NCBI RefSeq assembly: GCF_943734655.1
Contig: NC_071355.1
Coordinates: 22,084,268 to 22,148,267 of the forward strand
Origin: Sabethes cyaneus
Taxonomy: Eukaryota > Arthropoda > Insecta > Diptera > Culicidae
Direction of reading: 5' to 3'
DNA: 64,000 bases
The translations under genes and the position numbers were made by a program. Below are positions 10,825 to 20,794 of the stretch, piece after piece (within the stretch, counting starts at the first letter, position 1; the number at the start of each line of letters is the position of its first letter). Below the pieces are notes generated by a model. The model was not told the DNA's origin. It saw only the letters and a program-made list of their open reading frames with translations, and searched no databases.

Positions 10825-12760
10825 CCTATAGTCGGTATTTTTGCCCGACTTGCAGCAGATAGGACACTCCCAACTGTTCGGCAGGTCCTCGTTTACGATT
10901 CCCCCGATCTCCGGAGCCAACCGTTGGGCACAGTCGGGGTGGGAAATTTCGTAACAGACCGAACACTCCATCAGCGACGAGGGTCCTTCCTGCATTTGTG
11001 CTTGAAGTTTCGCTTGTGCTGGCGCCGCAATCGGTGCCTGTCTCCATCCGTCCAGATGGCAGTGAATGCACTGCGCCGTAACGGGAAGCATCGGCTGCAG
11101 GCACTGGCGCATCATACAGGTTTGTTTGGCCCGCCCGGGGCCGCCAAACTTCACCATGTCCAGACAGAAACTGCACTCACCACAATCGGACCGCTGGCAA
11201 GCCTCGCAATTTTTGCACCTTGTCCGCCGCCGCCGGGGTCCATTTCCGTCTCGTTTCTCCGCACCGGATCGACCACCTCCACCGCTGGTATTGCCACTGC
11301 TTTTCTTGTAGGGACCACGTATGCCTCCGGCACCACCGGGCCGTGTCGGTTGCGGCGACACAAAGTTTCGATCGTCATCGTGTGGCAAACTGGAAGGTGC
11401 TGCCATTACTGCCGTCCCATTGCTGGTTGGATGTTGCTCGGCTGGATGTGCCGTCGCGGAGGTACTTTCCCGTGGAGACACAAAATGCTCCCCTGATTGT
11501 TGCTGCGTGTCCTCCGCGGCCATATCGTGTACGTTCTCCTGCTGACTCTGATGCATCGGTTCGCCATCATCTTCGTTAGCATGATCAGGAGACGTTTTCG
11601 CTCCTCCTTCTCCGGTGTAATATTCGTACCGCTCTTGAAGGTACGTATTATTGCTCTTGTTGAGATCTGGGTGGAGTACCGGCACTCCTGTGATTGCCTG
11701 TTCCGGATTGTCCTTACAATGACGCTCCACCAGCGTCCGAACATCCTTGATCAGTGCTACGGGATCCTTAATTAAATCTGGTACATTTTTCTTCTGCGGT
11801 GGCAGATCGTACAGGTACATTACGATCTCTTTCAATCCAAACAACTCGTAGTGAGTTAAATGCACGTGCGGTTTTCCGATCTGTTCAGCTTCCCGTCCGG
11901 GTTCACCCTCCAGATGAGAATGACCCAGCAAAGTGTAGACGTACTTGGCCAACACGTACCACAGCATTTCGGTGAAGAACGGATAACGAAATTTCTGCGG
12001 CACCTTTGTATTATCCTCGACTTGTGCGATCTTAAGCTGCTTCACGATCCCAAAGGAATGCAGGAAGTTTCCACCAAACACCAGCGAATCCGTGGGCGTA
12101 TACACCGCGTGAATCCACCCGGTCGGAATGAAAAACGTGTTGCCCGCGGTCAGATACACTCTAGCACACTTTTCCACTGCATCACCGAAAAAAACGTCCG
12201 ACTGCTTACCGGACAGCACCCACTTCTCATACAACTGCAAATTTTTCTCAGTCGGCGGGATCAACCAAAACACTTTACTCCCCTTCAGAATATGATACCA
12301 CACTGACGTCCCACCGAAGTCCACATGGAAATCCGTATAGCAATTCTTCACCGACATCAGACAATACTTTTGCACTTTCGGGTACATCATCTCGTTCAGC
12401 ACGTTGGTCGACTCGACCTGCGATTCCTTCAGCTGCTTTGGCCACACTACGTCGACCCAGTCGACCTGCCGCACGATGTTCGGACTCTGTACGTAGTTCT
12501 CCAGCTTCGTGTGCGAAAACTCCAGCGAGATCACGTTCAGCAGCTTCTTCTTGTTGGGATCCTCGTAGTATCGTTCCCACTCCTTCATGGTCATCTCGAC
12601 GTTCTTCTGTGTGTTGACGTCCATCACGTCCAGAACGCGCCGCGAACCGACGCACATCCGCACATCGTTGATGGTGAAGTTGGCCGATGGCACCTGCAGC
12701 CCGAGGCCGGTCTTCTCCTTGAACAGCAGCGGTATGTTGAAGCCGTACTGCTGGAGAAAG
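10825..12760 (-). CDS. Kdm2: Kdm2 central exon: JmjC, CXXC and PHD domains
   Basis: 1,936-bp exon entered after CCTCCCGCAG (12770-12761) and left at GTGAGT (10824). It encodes the catalytic body of a lysine-specific demethylase, which in this family removes methyl groups from H3K36 using Fe(II) and 2-oxoglutarate. The iron-binding triad is visible: H-V-D in YTDFHVDFGG, and the distal His in GWIHAVYTPTDSLVFGGNF. The 2-oxoglutarate-binding Lys region KGSKVFWLIPP is intact. Farther on is a CXXC zinc finger with the family's KFGG motif (RCKNCEACQRSDCGECSFC, MVKFGGPGRAKQTC), which in KDM2 proteins binds unmethylated CpG. A PHD finger follows (CIHCHLDGW ... ECSVCYEISHPDC ... SWECPICC). Nothing essential is missing, so the enzyme should be active. 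Confidence 0.95.
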
Positions 12761-13004
12761 CTGCGGGAGGGGAAAACAGAAACAAAGTAGGCATTAGCGT
12801 AAAGGTTTTTCTTTCGAGTGAATAAAACAAAAAAAAATAGAAAATGATACTGGGTGACAGAAGGATTCAAACCCATTACAATTAAAGAAATTGAAGGATT
12901 TTCTTGGGGTTCGTTCATTGATTGCTCTTTCCGATCCGGATATGACCGGGTATATATTTTGCTATTTAGACGTTAAGGACGCCATTTGTTAAAAATATAA
13001 TTTC

Positions 13005-13100
13005 ATACTGAAGTTTTTGGAGCGTCTTAGTAGAACACATAGTAGAATTAAATTGGATAAGTTTTCTTATTTTTTATTTTTTTTATTTTTAGATAATTTC
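13005..13100 (+). repeat. Dispersed repeat copy lacking ribozyme-like segment
   Basis: Shares CTGAAGTTTTTGGAGCGTCT TAGTAGAACACA with 48,903-48,936, then jumps directly to TAGTAGAATT and AAGTTTTCTT, found at about 49,050-49,080. The ~120-bp segment between, which holds the hammerhead-like motif in the other copy, is absent here. Confidence 0.65.
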
Positions 13101-13179
13101 ATAATTTGGTCAGACCATAGTTACAAGACACGGCCTGTGATGTCGTGGAATGACAAATTAGTTCAGCAATCTACCGTAT

Positions 13180-13945
13180 CATTGTTAGGATCTGGGAAGA
13201 ATGCCGGTTGGATGGCCTCGAGTGATAGTTTCGCAACTATCAAGACATTACATTGCTCAATTCTGCCTATCTACCGTATCCTGTTCTGTACACTGGGGCT
13301 TTTAGCGTAGTCTTTCGACGGCGAGTACCAAGCTGGTATTCGTGACGGACGCGCTCCACGACATCAGTTAATATACCCTGCGTCAGTTATTAGACAATAT
13401 TCGGGAGTACAACTTGCAGACCTATCATTTGTTTGTGGACTTTAAGGCGGCGTAGGATCCAGTTAAGCGAAATGAGCTGTGGCAGATAATGCTAAACCAT
13501 GGTTCGCCGACGAAACCAGTTACGCTGATTCGTGCGACGACGGATGGATTAGAACAGCGGGTGAGACCTCAACCGCTTTCATGACGTTGAAGGGACTGAA
13601 ACAAAGGGATGCACTCTCCAACCTGCTACTCAACATTGCTTTAGACGTTGCTCTTGGTTTCGTGGATGACATCGATATCATCGGAATCAACCTTAGAGTA
13701 GTGGAAGCAATGAGATTGGGACTTGCCATTAACATCGCCAAAACGAAGTACATGATTGCTGACATGAATCGTGGGAGTCCAAACGGTGATGGTGTCGAGG
13801 TGCAACTGAATGGGGATCAATATGAAGTAGTAAAGTAATTTAGATACCTTGGCACGCTCGAAGTAAGCCGGCAGAGTCGTATGAGCTACAGACACTACTT
13901 GGAGAGATTCCGATCGTACATCTCACGTAAGTCGGTGGGCCGGAC
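13180..13945 (+). mobile_element. Degraded RTE fragment
   Basis: Reverse transcriptase pieces of an RTE-like LINE: GEYQAGIRDGRA and the LFVDFKAA-equivalent region, then AFMTLKGLKQRDALSNLLLN (RT block ahead of the catalytic box), GFVDDIDIIGIN at 13,657-13,692 in place of FADDIDIIG, and LAINIAKTKYMI. Stops at several points. It looks like a different subfamily from the 20.8 kb copy. Confidence 0.65.
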
Positions 13946-13974
13946 ACGTCGTTAGGATTTTATTGTTGGAGTTA

Positions 13975-14110
13975 ATCACCGTGCACTTTTATATTTTCTG
14001 TTTGTCGATTTTTTCAGTTAAATAAAAAGAAAAATGTTGTGTTGCCGCGGACGTTTCGACCTACTACTACTCTTCCATTCTTGCGTTAATTCCATTCAAG
14101 ATTTTTATTC
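13975..14110 (-). repeat. Diverged GTAGGTCGAAACGTCC-type repeat
   Basis: The minus strand contains AGTAGGTCGAAACGTCC. This resembles the 3' half of the hammerhead-like motif at 49 kb (GTAGGT-GAAA-TACGTATC). The plus strand shares TTAAATAAAAAGAAAA with 48,941-48,958. The relationship is suggestive only. Confidence 0.35.
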
Positions 14111-14189
14111 ATGTAGACTTTCTTATGTTTTTTTTTTTGTCGGAAGATTTGACCACTGTGACTTTCTTATGTTAGTTGAATTACAAATA

Positions 14190-14190
14190 A

Positions 14191-14233
<43 letters not shown>

Positions 14234-14234
14234 A
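14190..14234 (+). repeat. (AAAT)n microsatellite
   Basis: About eleven uninterrupted AAAT units, immediately followed by the 13-bp degenerate repeat. Such tails often mark the 3' end of a non-LTR element, but none is recognisable directly upstream. Confidence 0.85.
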
Positions 14235-14914
14235 GGTCCAATACAATGTCCCATTTTAAGTCCAATTCCGTGTCTAATTTAGTTCCTATTTCATCTCCGA
14301 TTAAGGTCCAAGTTCAAGTTCAATGTAATGTCCGATTTTAAGACCAAATTCAATTCTAATTTCAACTGCAATTGAAATTCAATTGAATTCTAGTTTCAAA
14401 GCCCCATTTTAAAGCCAATTTCTAGCCTATTTCAATTTCTTTTTTTGCCACCGATTCCAAGTCCAATTTCAAGTGCATTTTCAAATCCCATTGAGGTTCA
14501 ATTTCATGTCCAGTTGCAAGTCTAATTTAAAATTTCTAATTTCAAATCAAATTTCAAGTTCAATTTCAAAATCTTCTTTAAGGATGATTTCATGTCCAAT
14601 AATTTTAATTATAATTTATTTCAAATCCAATTCCGAGCCGAATTTAATTCCAGTTTCACGTCCGATTTCAAGTTCAATTTAAGTCTAATTTTAGGTCCAA
14701 TATAATGTCCGATTTTAAGTTCAATTTCATGACTAATTAAAATCCAATATCAATTCCGATTTGAAGTCCAAAGCCAAATCAAATTCGAAATACAATTTCA
14801 AGCCCAATTTTTTACAATTTGGAGTTCAATTGTGGTGCAATTTCAAGTCCGTTTAAGATCCGATTTAAAGTCTAATTTTAAATTCAATTTTATATTCGAT
14901 GTCTAATCCAATTT
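14235..14914 (+). repeat. Degenerate minisatellite, unit about TCCAATTTCAAGT
   Basis: About 680 bp of imperfect tandem units of roughly 12-14 bp (AAGTCCAATTTC, AAGTTCAATTTC, TTTTAAGTCTAAT). No coding frame persists. The same unit family recurs at 1-50, 4,381-4,455 and 20,396-20,595. Confidence 0.8.
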
Positions 14915-15700
14915 AGCATAGCATAGTTTGATCGTCCGTGAGTTGCCCGCGATTGATCAAGATCAACTGAAATTGCACAAAGAACAGGAAGAATGATGCT
15001 TGGGAGTAGCAGATCATTCTCAGTGCGCATTTTCTGGTGATCCAATTCTTTGAGATGATCAATAGCAAAGCTGGCCACGTCCAATGCAGGGAAAGGAGTG
15101 TTAGCCCGACACTTGCTGCTACTAGAGACCGAGGAATCATCCACAAATGTCACAGGAAGGAGTTGTTATTAGTGGGAAGGAATTGATCGGGATCCATCGA
15201 GGTAAGTGCGATCACGAGTCATTCGAGCTCGCGTGCGGTTTGAGGATCTGTTTGTTTACGTACCCATTGCGAAACAGGAAATCCGAAATACCGATATAAG
15301 AAAAAAAACCATGAGAATTCTGTTTACCGCACCGAAGATTATGTGCTATCGATCTATTCGATCCACTCGAAATCGTTCGCGGGTAGTTATTAGATACCGA
15401 TAGACATTTGTTGCTATGCGCTATGCGAAAGCCCTCCTGAGACAAACGTGTCTAGTTGACAATTACAACGAAATCCATGGGTGCGTGAATACTTTTTGGT
15501 ATCCTTCGTTTATATAACATACTTAAACCCCTTACTTGACTATATTATCAACGAGCTGTACAAAAGTTATCAAGTTTTGGATGTTCAATAAACATATGAT
15601 AGAAATTACGCGCGCGATGTTACCCAGATAACCGATTTCACAGCTCGAATTCACGTTTAGTAGGCTTCAACGAGCGAGACACGAAAGCAAATGGCGCTAA
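14915..15700. other. Unassigned intron sequence
   Basis: Mixed sequence with only short frames on either strand. No TIR pair or LINE text was recognised. It ends at the TA that begins the fold-back structure. Confidence 0.4.
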
Positions 15701-15704
15701 ATTA

Positions 15705-17764
15705 CCGTGAACGTACCATATTCTGCGCAGTTAAGACATTTTTATGATTCTTCCGCTATTATAAGTATTCTAGACTGAAATTAATAACGTTGATAGCAGC
15801 AACGTGTAGTGCTACGGTCTATAGTATCTGGTAAAAAACATGGGAATTAAAAGTCGACCAACAATTGAGTATATTTTTCGTTTTGTAAACTTATCCACGG
15901 TGCCTAATTCTGCGCGCTTTCTTGCCCATGTTCCTAATTCTGCGCATGTTTGTTCCTAATTCTGCGCACCCAAAAAGTAACAATAAACACTCATACCATG
16001 TTGTTTATGTCATTATACGCTAAAAGCACGTCAAAAATCCGGCATTAGACATTACCATAAATAAATCCATGATTTGGGGTTCTTGTGATGTCCAGGTGGC
16101 ACAGGAATATTGTTATCATTTTGATTGGCTTATTTTAAATATTTTATTGTCGATAACGTAAAGGGCGAGTTGATTCGAGGTTTCTGCATACTGAATATTA
16201 CACTTTAGACATACCGTGAACGCCCCTAACTCTGCGCAGTTCCTAATTCTGCGCATTTTTCTTTATATAAGTATTTTTTAACATTGTGCATAACTATGAT
16301 CATTGCGTTATTTTTTTATAAATGTCTGTTGAATATTACGCCATTATTCACAAATGGGCCATAATATTTGAGAGCGAAATAATTTAACGTGAAACAGAAA
16401 GTATTTTATATGGCAGAAAATATCGTCGTTAGCACCAACGCTAAGATTATCCTGCTAGAAAATTAACAAATTTATGATCGAAATTCTTTGCACGGATCAA
16501 ATTACCCAGCATAATTAGCAAGAATAATTAGTTTTAGTAATGTTTTAGACAAAAAGAGTGATTGCATGAATTGCTTTTCTTAGAAAAATGCGATGCAATA
16601 ATGCGCAGATTTAGGCACAGATTTTTTTATTCATGTTCCAAATTCAGTAATGTATCCTACGAAGAAAGCGCGAAAGAATACGCAACCTCACCCAAATGGC
16701 TGAGGTATGGAGGCATGAAACTTCAAGTAGAATCTTTAACTTGCATTGATTGGAATCGTGTGCTGTGTCTCGAGGTCCGAACCCACGAGCGCCAGTTCAT
16801 GAAACCATGTCTTCTATTTTTTTAATGTCTAACCTCAAGGGGCTGTCAGAGAGTGGGGCAGTGATTTCTATATGAAAACACAATTTTTGGTATTAGTCTA
16901 AAGTGTAATGTTCAGTATGCAGAAAACTCGAATCAATTCGCCCTTCACGTTATCGAGAATAAAATATTTAAAATTACCAGATATTATAGACCGTAGCACT
17001 ACACGTTGCTGCTATCCACGTTGTTAATTTAAATCTAGAATACTTAGAATAGCGGAAGAATCATACAAATTTCTTAACTGCGCAGAATATGGTACGTTCA
17101 CGGTATATTAAAAATATTGTTTTCATGTGGAAACCCCTTCGCCACTGCCTGAAGTTGGACATTCAAAAAAAATTCAGAAAACATGGTTCCATAAATTGGC
17201 GCTCGTAGGTTCGGACCCCGAGTCGCAACACAGGATTCCAATTAATGCACGTCAAACGTTCTACTTGAATTTTCATACCTCTATACCTCAGCCATTTGGG
17301 TGAGGTTGCGTATTCTTTCGTGATTTCTTCGAAGGATACATTACTGCGCAGAATTTGGAACATCAATAAAAAATCTGTGCCTAAATCTGCGCACTACTGC
17401 GGTGCATTTTTCCAACGAAAGCAAGACATGCAATCATTCTTTTTGTCTAAAACATGACTAAAACTAATTATTCTTTCTAACTATGGTGGGTAATTTGATC
17501 ATTGCAAGGAATTTCGACCATAAATTTGTTAATTTTCTAGAATGACAGTTTTAGCGTTGGCGCTAACGACGTTGTTTTCTGACAGATAAAATACTTTCAG
17601 TTTCACTTTAATTTATTTCGCTGTCAAATATTATGCCTCTTTGGTGAATAATGGCGTAATATTCAACAGGTATTTATAAAAAAATAACACAATGGTCATA
17701 GTTATGCACAATGTTGAAAAATACATATATAAAGAAAAATGCGCAGAATTAGGAGCGGTCACGG
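15705..17764. mobile_element. Interleaved fold-back element cluster (P-C-P'-C')
   Basis: Four blocks lie in order. P (15705-16212) and C (16214-~16893) are forward. P' (~16894-17103) is the reverse complement of P with ~285 bp deleted. C' (17105-17764) is the reverse complement of C. Each outer boundary reads CCGTGAACG or its complement and adjoins TA (15703-15704, 16212-16213, 17104-17105, 17765-17766). Iterons CCTAATTCTGCGCA occur near all ends. TA duplications and inverted ends suggest a Tc1/mariner-pogo-like non-autonomous family, but the interleaved order is not a simple nested insertion. Confidence 0.75.
16562..16825 (+). other. Open frame in arm C, repeated in arm C'
   Basis: An 87-codon frame whose second half (KEYATSPKWLRYGGMKLQVE, then RTHERQFMKPC) matches the minus-strand frame at 17366-17163 (KEYATSPKWLRYRGMKIQVE, then RTYERQFMEPC). 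The agreement follows from the inverted repeat itself. I recognise no domain. It may be a relic of an element gene or simply non-coding. Confidence 0.25.
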
Positions 17765-17980
17765 TACCACACGAAACGACACTCAGTATGTAAGACTTAA
17801 CTGGATATTCGAAGGTTTTCTTGTAAAGCCAGTAAATACGAAAATTTAGATCAAAAATACACTGGTTTTGTAATTTATGTATTTTTTTATTTTTATTTAA
17901 TTCAATATAATGGTAATGGTAATACTATGCGAATGCGAGATTCACGGTGGCTTGAAAACCACGTGACAAACTTGAATGTA

Positions 17981-20181
17981 CCGTGACTGCTGGTAATTCC
18001 GCGCTCTTAAGGCGCAGACAATGTTATGATCTGTGTAAAAAAATCAAATGGTCAGTTAGAAGAACCATAACATCACCATCGGATAGGATTTTTAGTCCTT
18101 TTTATGAGAAAAATATGACAGTTGGTGTAAAGTTCCAATAAACAAGAAAACATGCTTCAGCCGGTTACGTGTCAGTGCACATAATTCCGCGCACTAATTT
18201 ATGCCTTGATTTTAATTCCGCTCAGACGCGTACATAATTCCGCGCACTATATTTTTATCGTAATAATCACAGACACAAAATCTGAAACATGCCCATAGGC
18301 AAAATTAGTCTAAAATTGAAACGAGTACATTTTAGGTCCGGACGTCTGGTAGGAACTGGAACCATAGACAAACAGACTTATCAACACAGACAAGTATGTA
18401 CATAACATCTTGGAGCATAATAAGAAAGAGTACTAATAACAACACATGGCAACAACTAAATAAGAAATGGACTGCATAAAAGCCGGAAAATGGCTCAAAC
18501 TAAAATGTTTGGAAAAATTTACTTGGATAGCTTCTAGGCAGTAGATACATTACACGATCGCTACATTCTAAAATTAGCTTAGTGACAATAATTAGATTGA
18601 TCACTAAAATTTGCATCTTTATTTTTCTGTCACACACAGTGGCGATTCGCCCGCATGTTCAACCTGTTCATAGGACAGGCAACAAAATTCAGCCCGACAA
18701 AATTATTTGCATCACTCGTTCATGATTTCGTTTGCACCGACGCATATGCAATACGAATTTAGTTTAGTTATGATGCTGATGAGCAAAACGTTCAACACGA
18801 CGTTTGAGCGTTGCTTTAGAGATCTCAATGAACAAGACCAACACATTATTCCTGGCGCTGATTGTTGCTACACCAGGAACAATGTGTTGATAGGAAGGGA
18901 ATTTGAAAATACTGAAAAATCATTAACTCGTTCAACTTACACAAATTGCTTGTGGTGTTCTGCAAAGTTATAAGCCTATTTGCCACCGTGTGCGTGCACC
19001 GCAGCATGGTAGTTGTTCTTGAATTTGGTTCAAAAGGTAAATTGAACGAAAAGTTTTCGGTTCGTAGTTAAAATGCATAGACGAGTGTGCTGGTAAAGTA
19101 AACCGTTGTTATTTAAATAATATTTGTTTGATGCTTAAAATATAGTATTGATTTGTATTTTTCGCTGGTTGAACAGGTAAGCTACACCCCCACGAGTCGC
19201 CACTGGTCACACATATTTACAATTGTTGAAAAGGTATTAAATGCGTTCAGCGTAACTCGATAGTTTAGAGTTTTATTCTCGTTTATGATCCTGAAATTAC
19301 GCCATTTCACATTGGTCCAAAACTAAAAAAACGCGCACTTGAATTTTGAGTAGGAAAAATGTTTGTGAAACCTTTGCAAATGTTGCTTAAAATTGAAAGC
19401 TCTATCCTTTGGTGGAATTCAACTTTTGATTAATCCCCCTAAAAGTAAAACAAAAAAATTATTTTTTGTCGTTTTCCAGATAACACATTGATGTGTTCTG
19501 CAAAGTTTTAGAGCATATTATTATAAGAAATTTTGCTGAAGACAGTAACCTTCTATCTCTTCAGCGAAGATAGAATAATCCGAAGATTGAAAAAATTCGT
19601 AAACACAGTTACTCTGTATTGGCTCTTTTTGAAGTTGTTGTTTGACTTTTTCATGTTCTACAAAGTTGTACAAATAGTAAAAATACACAACTATGCCAAA
19701 CATAGTATACCTCTATCTTTGCTTGTTTAAGAGCTGTAGAACTTTCAATATAAAAAAAACAATTTCGACCCCGATTCACTCAACTAGTATGTAACGGCAG
19801 ACGGTTACTAATGAAACCTTCTGGATTTTGTAGCATTTTTCATATAGTGTTTGGTTCATGTGATTACTTAGCTGCCGGCTGCGATAGATCTTTTAATCTC
19901 AAGAAACTCTTGCAAAGGTTTCACAAACCTAAAACCAAGATTTAAAGGTACATCTATGTACCTGTGTAGCACAAATTCATCATAAAAAATACTTTTTGGA
20001 GCGAAAAATACCTTCCGATAATTTAGACCGCCGCTTAGAACAATTGTTGAGAAAACATTCGGAAATCACGTTTTGGTCAGCGTGCAATTAAATAGCCTTT
20101 GGTTTGACTAGACTAACGAAGCAAAAGTTGTCAGTCAGTTGTCAGGAATAATGTGCTGCGCGGAATTACCCGCAGGCACGG
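17981..20181. mobile_element. 2.2-kb TIR element related to fold-back cluster
   Basis: The left end CCGTGACTGCTGGTAATTCC (preceded by TA) is mirrored at the right end by GGAATTACCCGCAGGCACGG. Inside the left end are further ATAATTCCGCGCACTA iterons (18,180-18,250). These parallel the CCTAATTCTGCGCA iterons of the neighbouring cluster. No transposase frame is recognised. A hAT MITE is nested at 18637-19205. The TA at the right flank is not intact. Confidence 0.6.
18637..19205. mobile_element. 569-bp hAT-type non-autonomous element
   Basis: Starts CAGTGGCGATTCG and ends CGAGTCGCCACTG. The inner ends also mirror each other (TTCAACCTGTTC against GGTTGAACAGGT). A perfect 8-bp duplication GTCACACA flanks it at 18629-18636 and 19206-19213. 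This is classic hAT end and TSD structure. An 88-codon frame inside has no recognisable domain. Confidence 0.92.
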
Positions 20182-20227
20182 AATTATACCTGAAAATAAA
20201 AATCAGGCACGATGAAACGAGCCAATA

Positions 20228-20315
20228 GGCCGTATGAATAAAAGAGTTACAGCAAATACTCCCATACTCCCATTTAAACGGGAAAAGCAAAGTAAACTGT
20301 TTTATTCATACGGCC
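20228..20315. mobile_element. 88-bp palindromic MITE
   Basis: Perfect inverted ends GGCCGTATGAATAAAA and TTTTATTCATACGGCC. TA duplications lie at 20226-20227 and 20316-20317. Fits a Tc1/mariner-type miniature element. No coding content. Confidence 0.8.
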
Positions 20316-20395
20316 TAATATAGTCCCTAAATTGATAAGTATTTCCTCTTATCAACATTAATATGTGGAGATATAGCACCCTACAGTCTATCCGA

Positions 20396-20595
20396 TGCTC
20401 AATCCAATTTAAAGCTAAATTCAATTCTGATTTCAAGTTCAATTTCAAACCCAATTTGAGCTCAATATCTAGTCTAATTTAATTCCAATTTATGTTCGAC
20501 GCAATGTCCAATTGTCCAATTCAGGTCCAGTTTGAAGTCCAATTTTTAGTTTAATTTTGAACCAATTTTAATTTCCAATCCAATTTAAATTTCAC
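20396..20595 (+). repeat. Degenerate 13-bp minisatellite, second tract
   Basis: Same TTCAAGTTCAATT / TCCAATTT unit family as at 14.24-14.91 kb, in the same orientation. About 200 bp, highly diverged. Confidence 0.7.
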
Positions 20596-20794
20596 GGGTG
20601 GGCCCAGACTGGAACAAACATCTCGTCTCCTCTATAAAATTTAATGTAAAAAAGTTTTAATAGTGGAACGCCGCACTTTGGAGTTGTTAACCTAATCAAC
20701 CTAAATTTTTGCGACAAATAATTTAATTACGTAAAAAAGATTGCCTATCCTACGATTGCTTTGTAATTTTCTGTCCAAAACTTGCTTTTCAAAG

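Noticed and set aside
10603..11496. 297-codon plus-strand frame
   Set aside because: Antisense shadow of the Kdm2 CXXC/PHD and linker coding region; no domain.
11860..12825. Plus-strand frames of 148 and 166 codons
   Set aside because: Antisense to the conserved JmjC exon; high GC of the real gene keeps them open.
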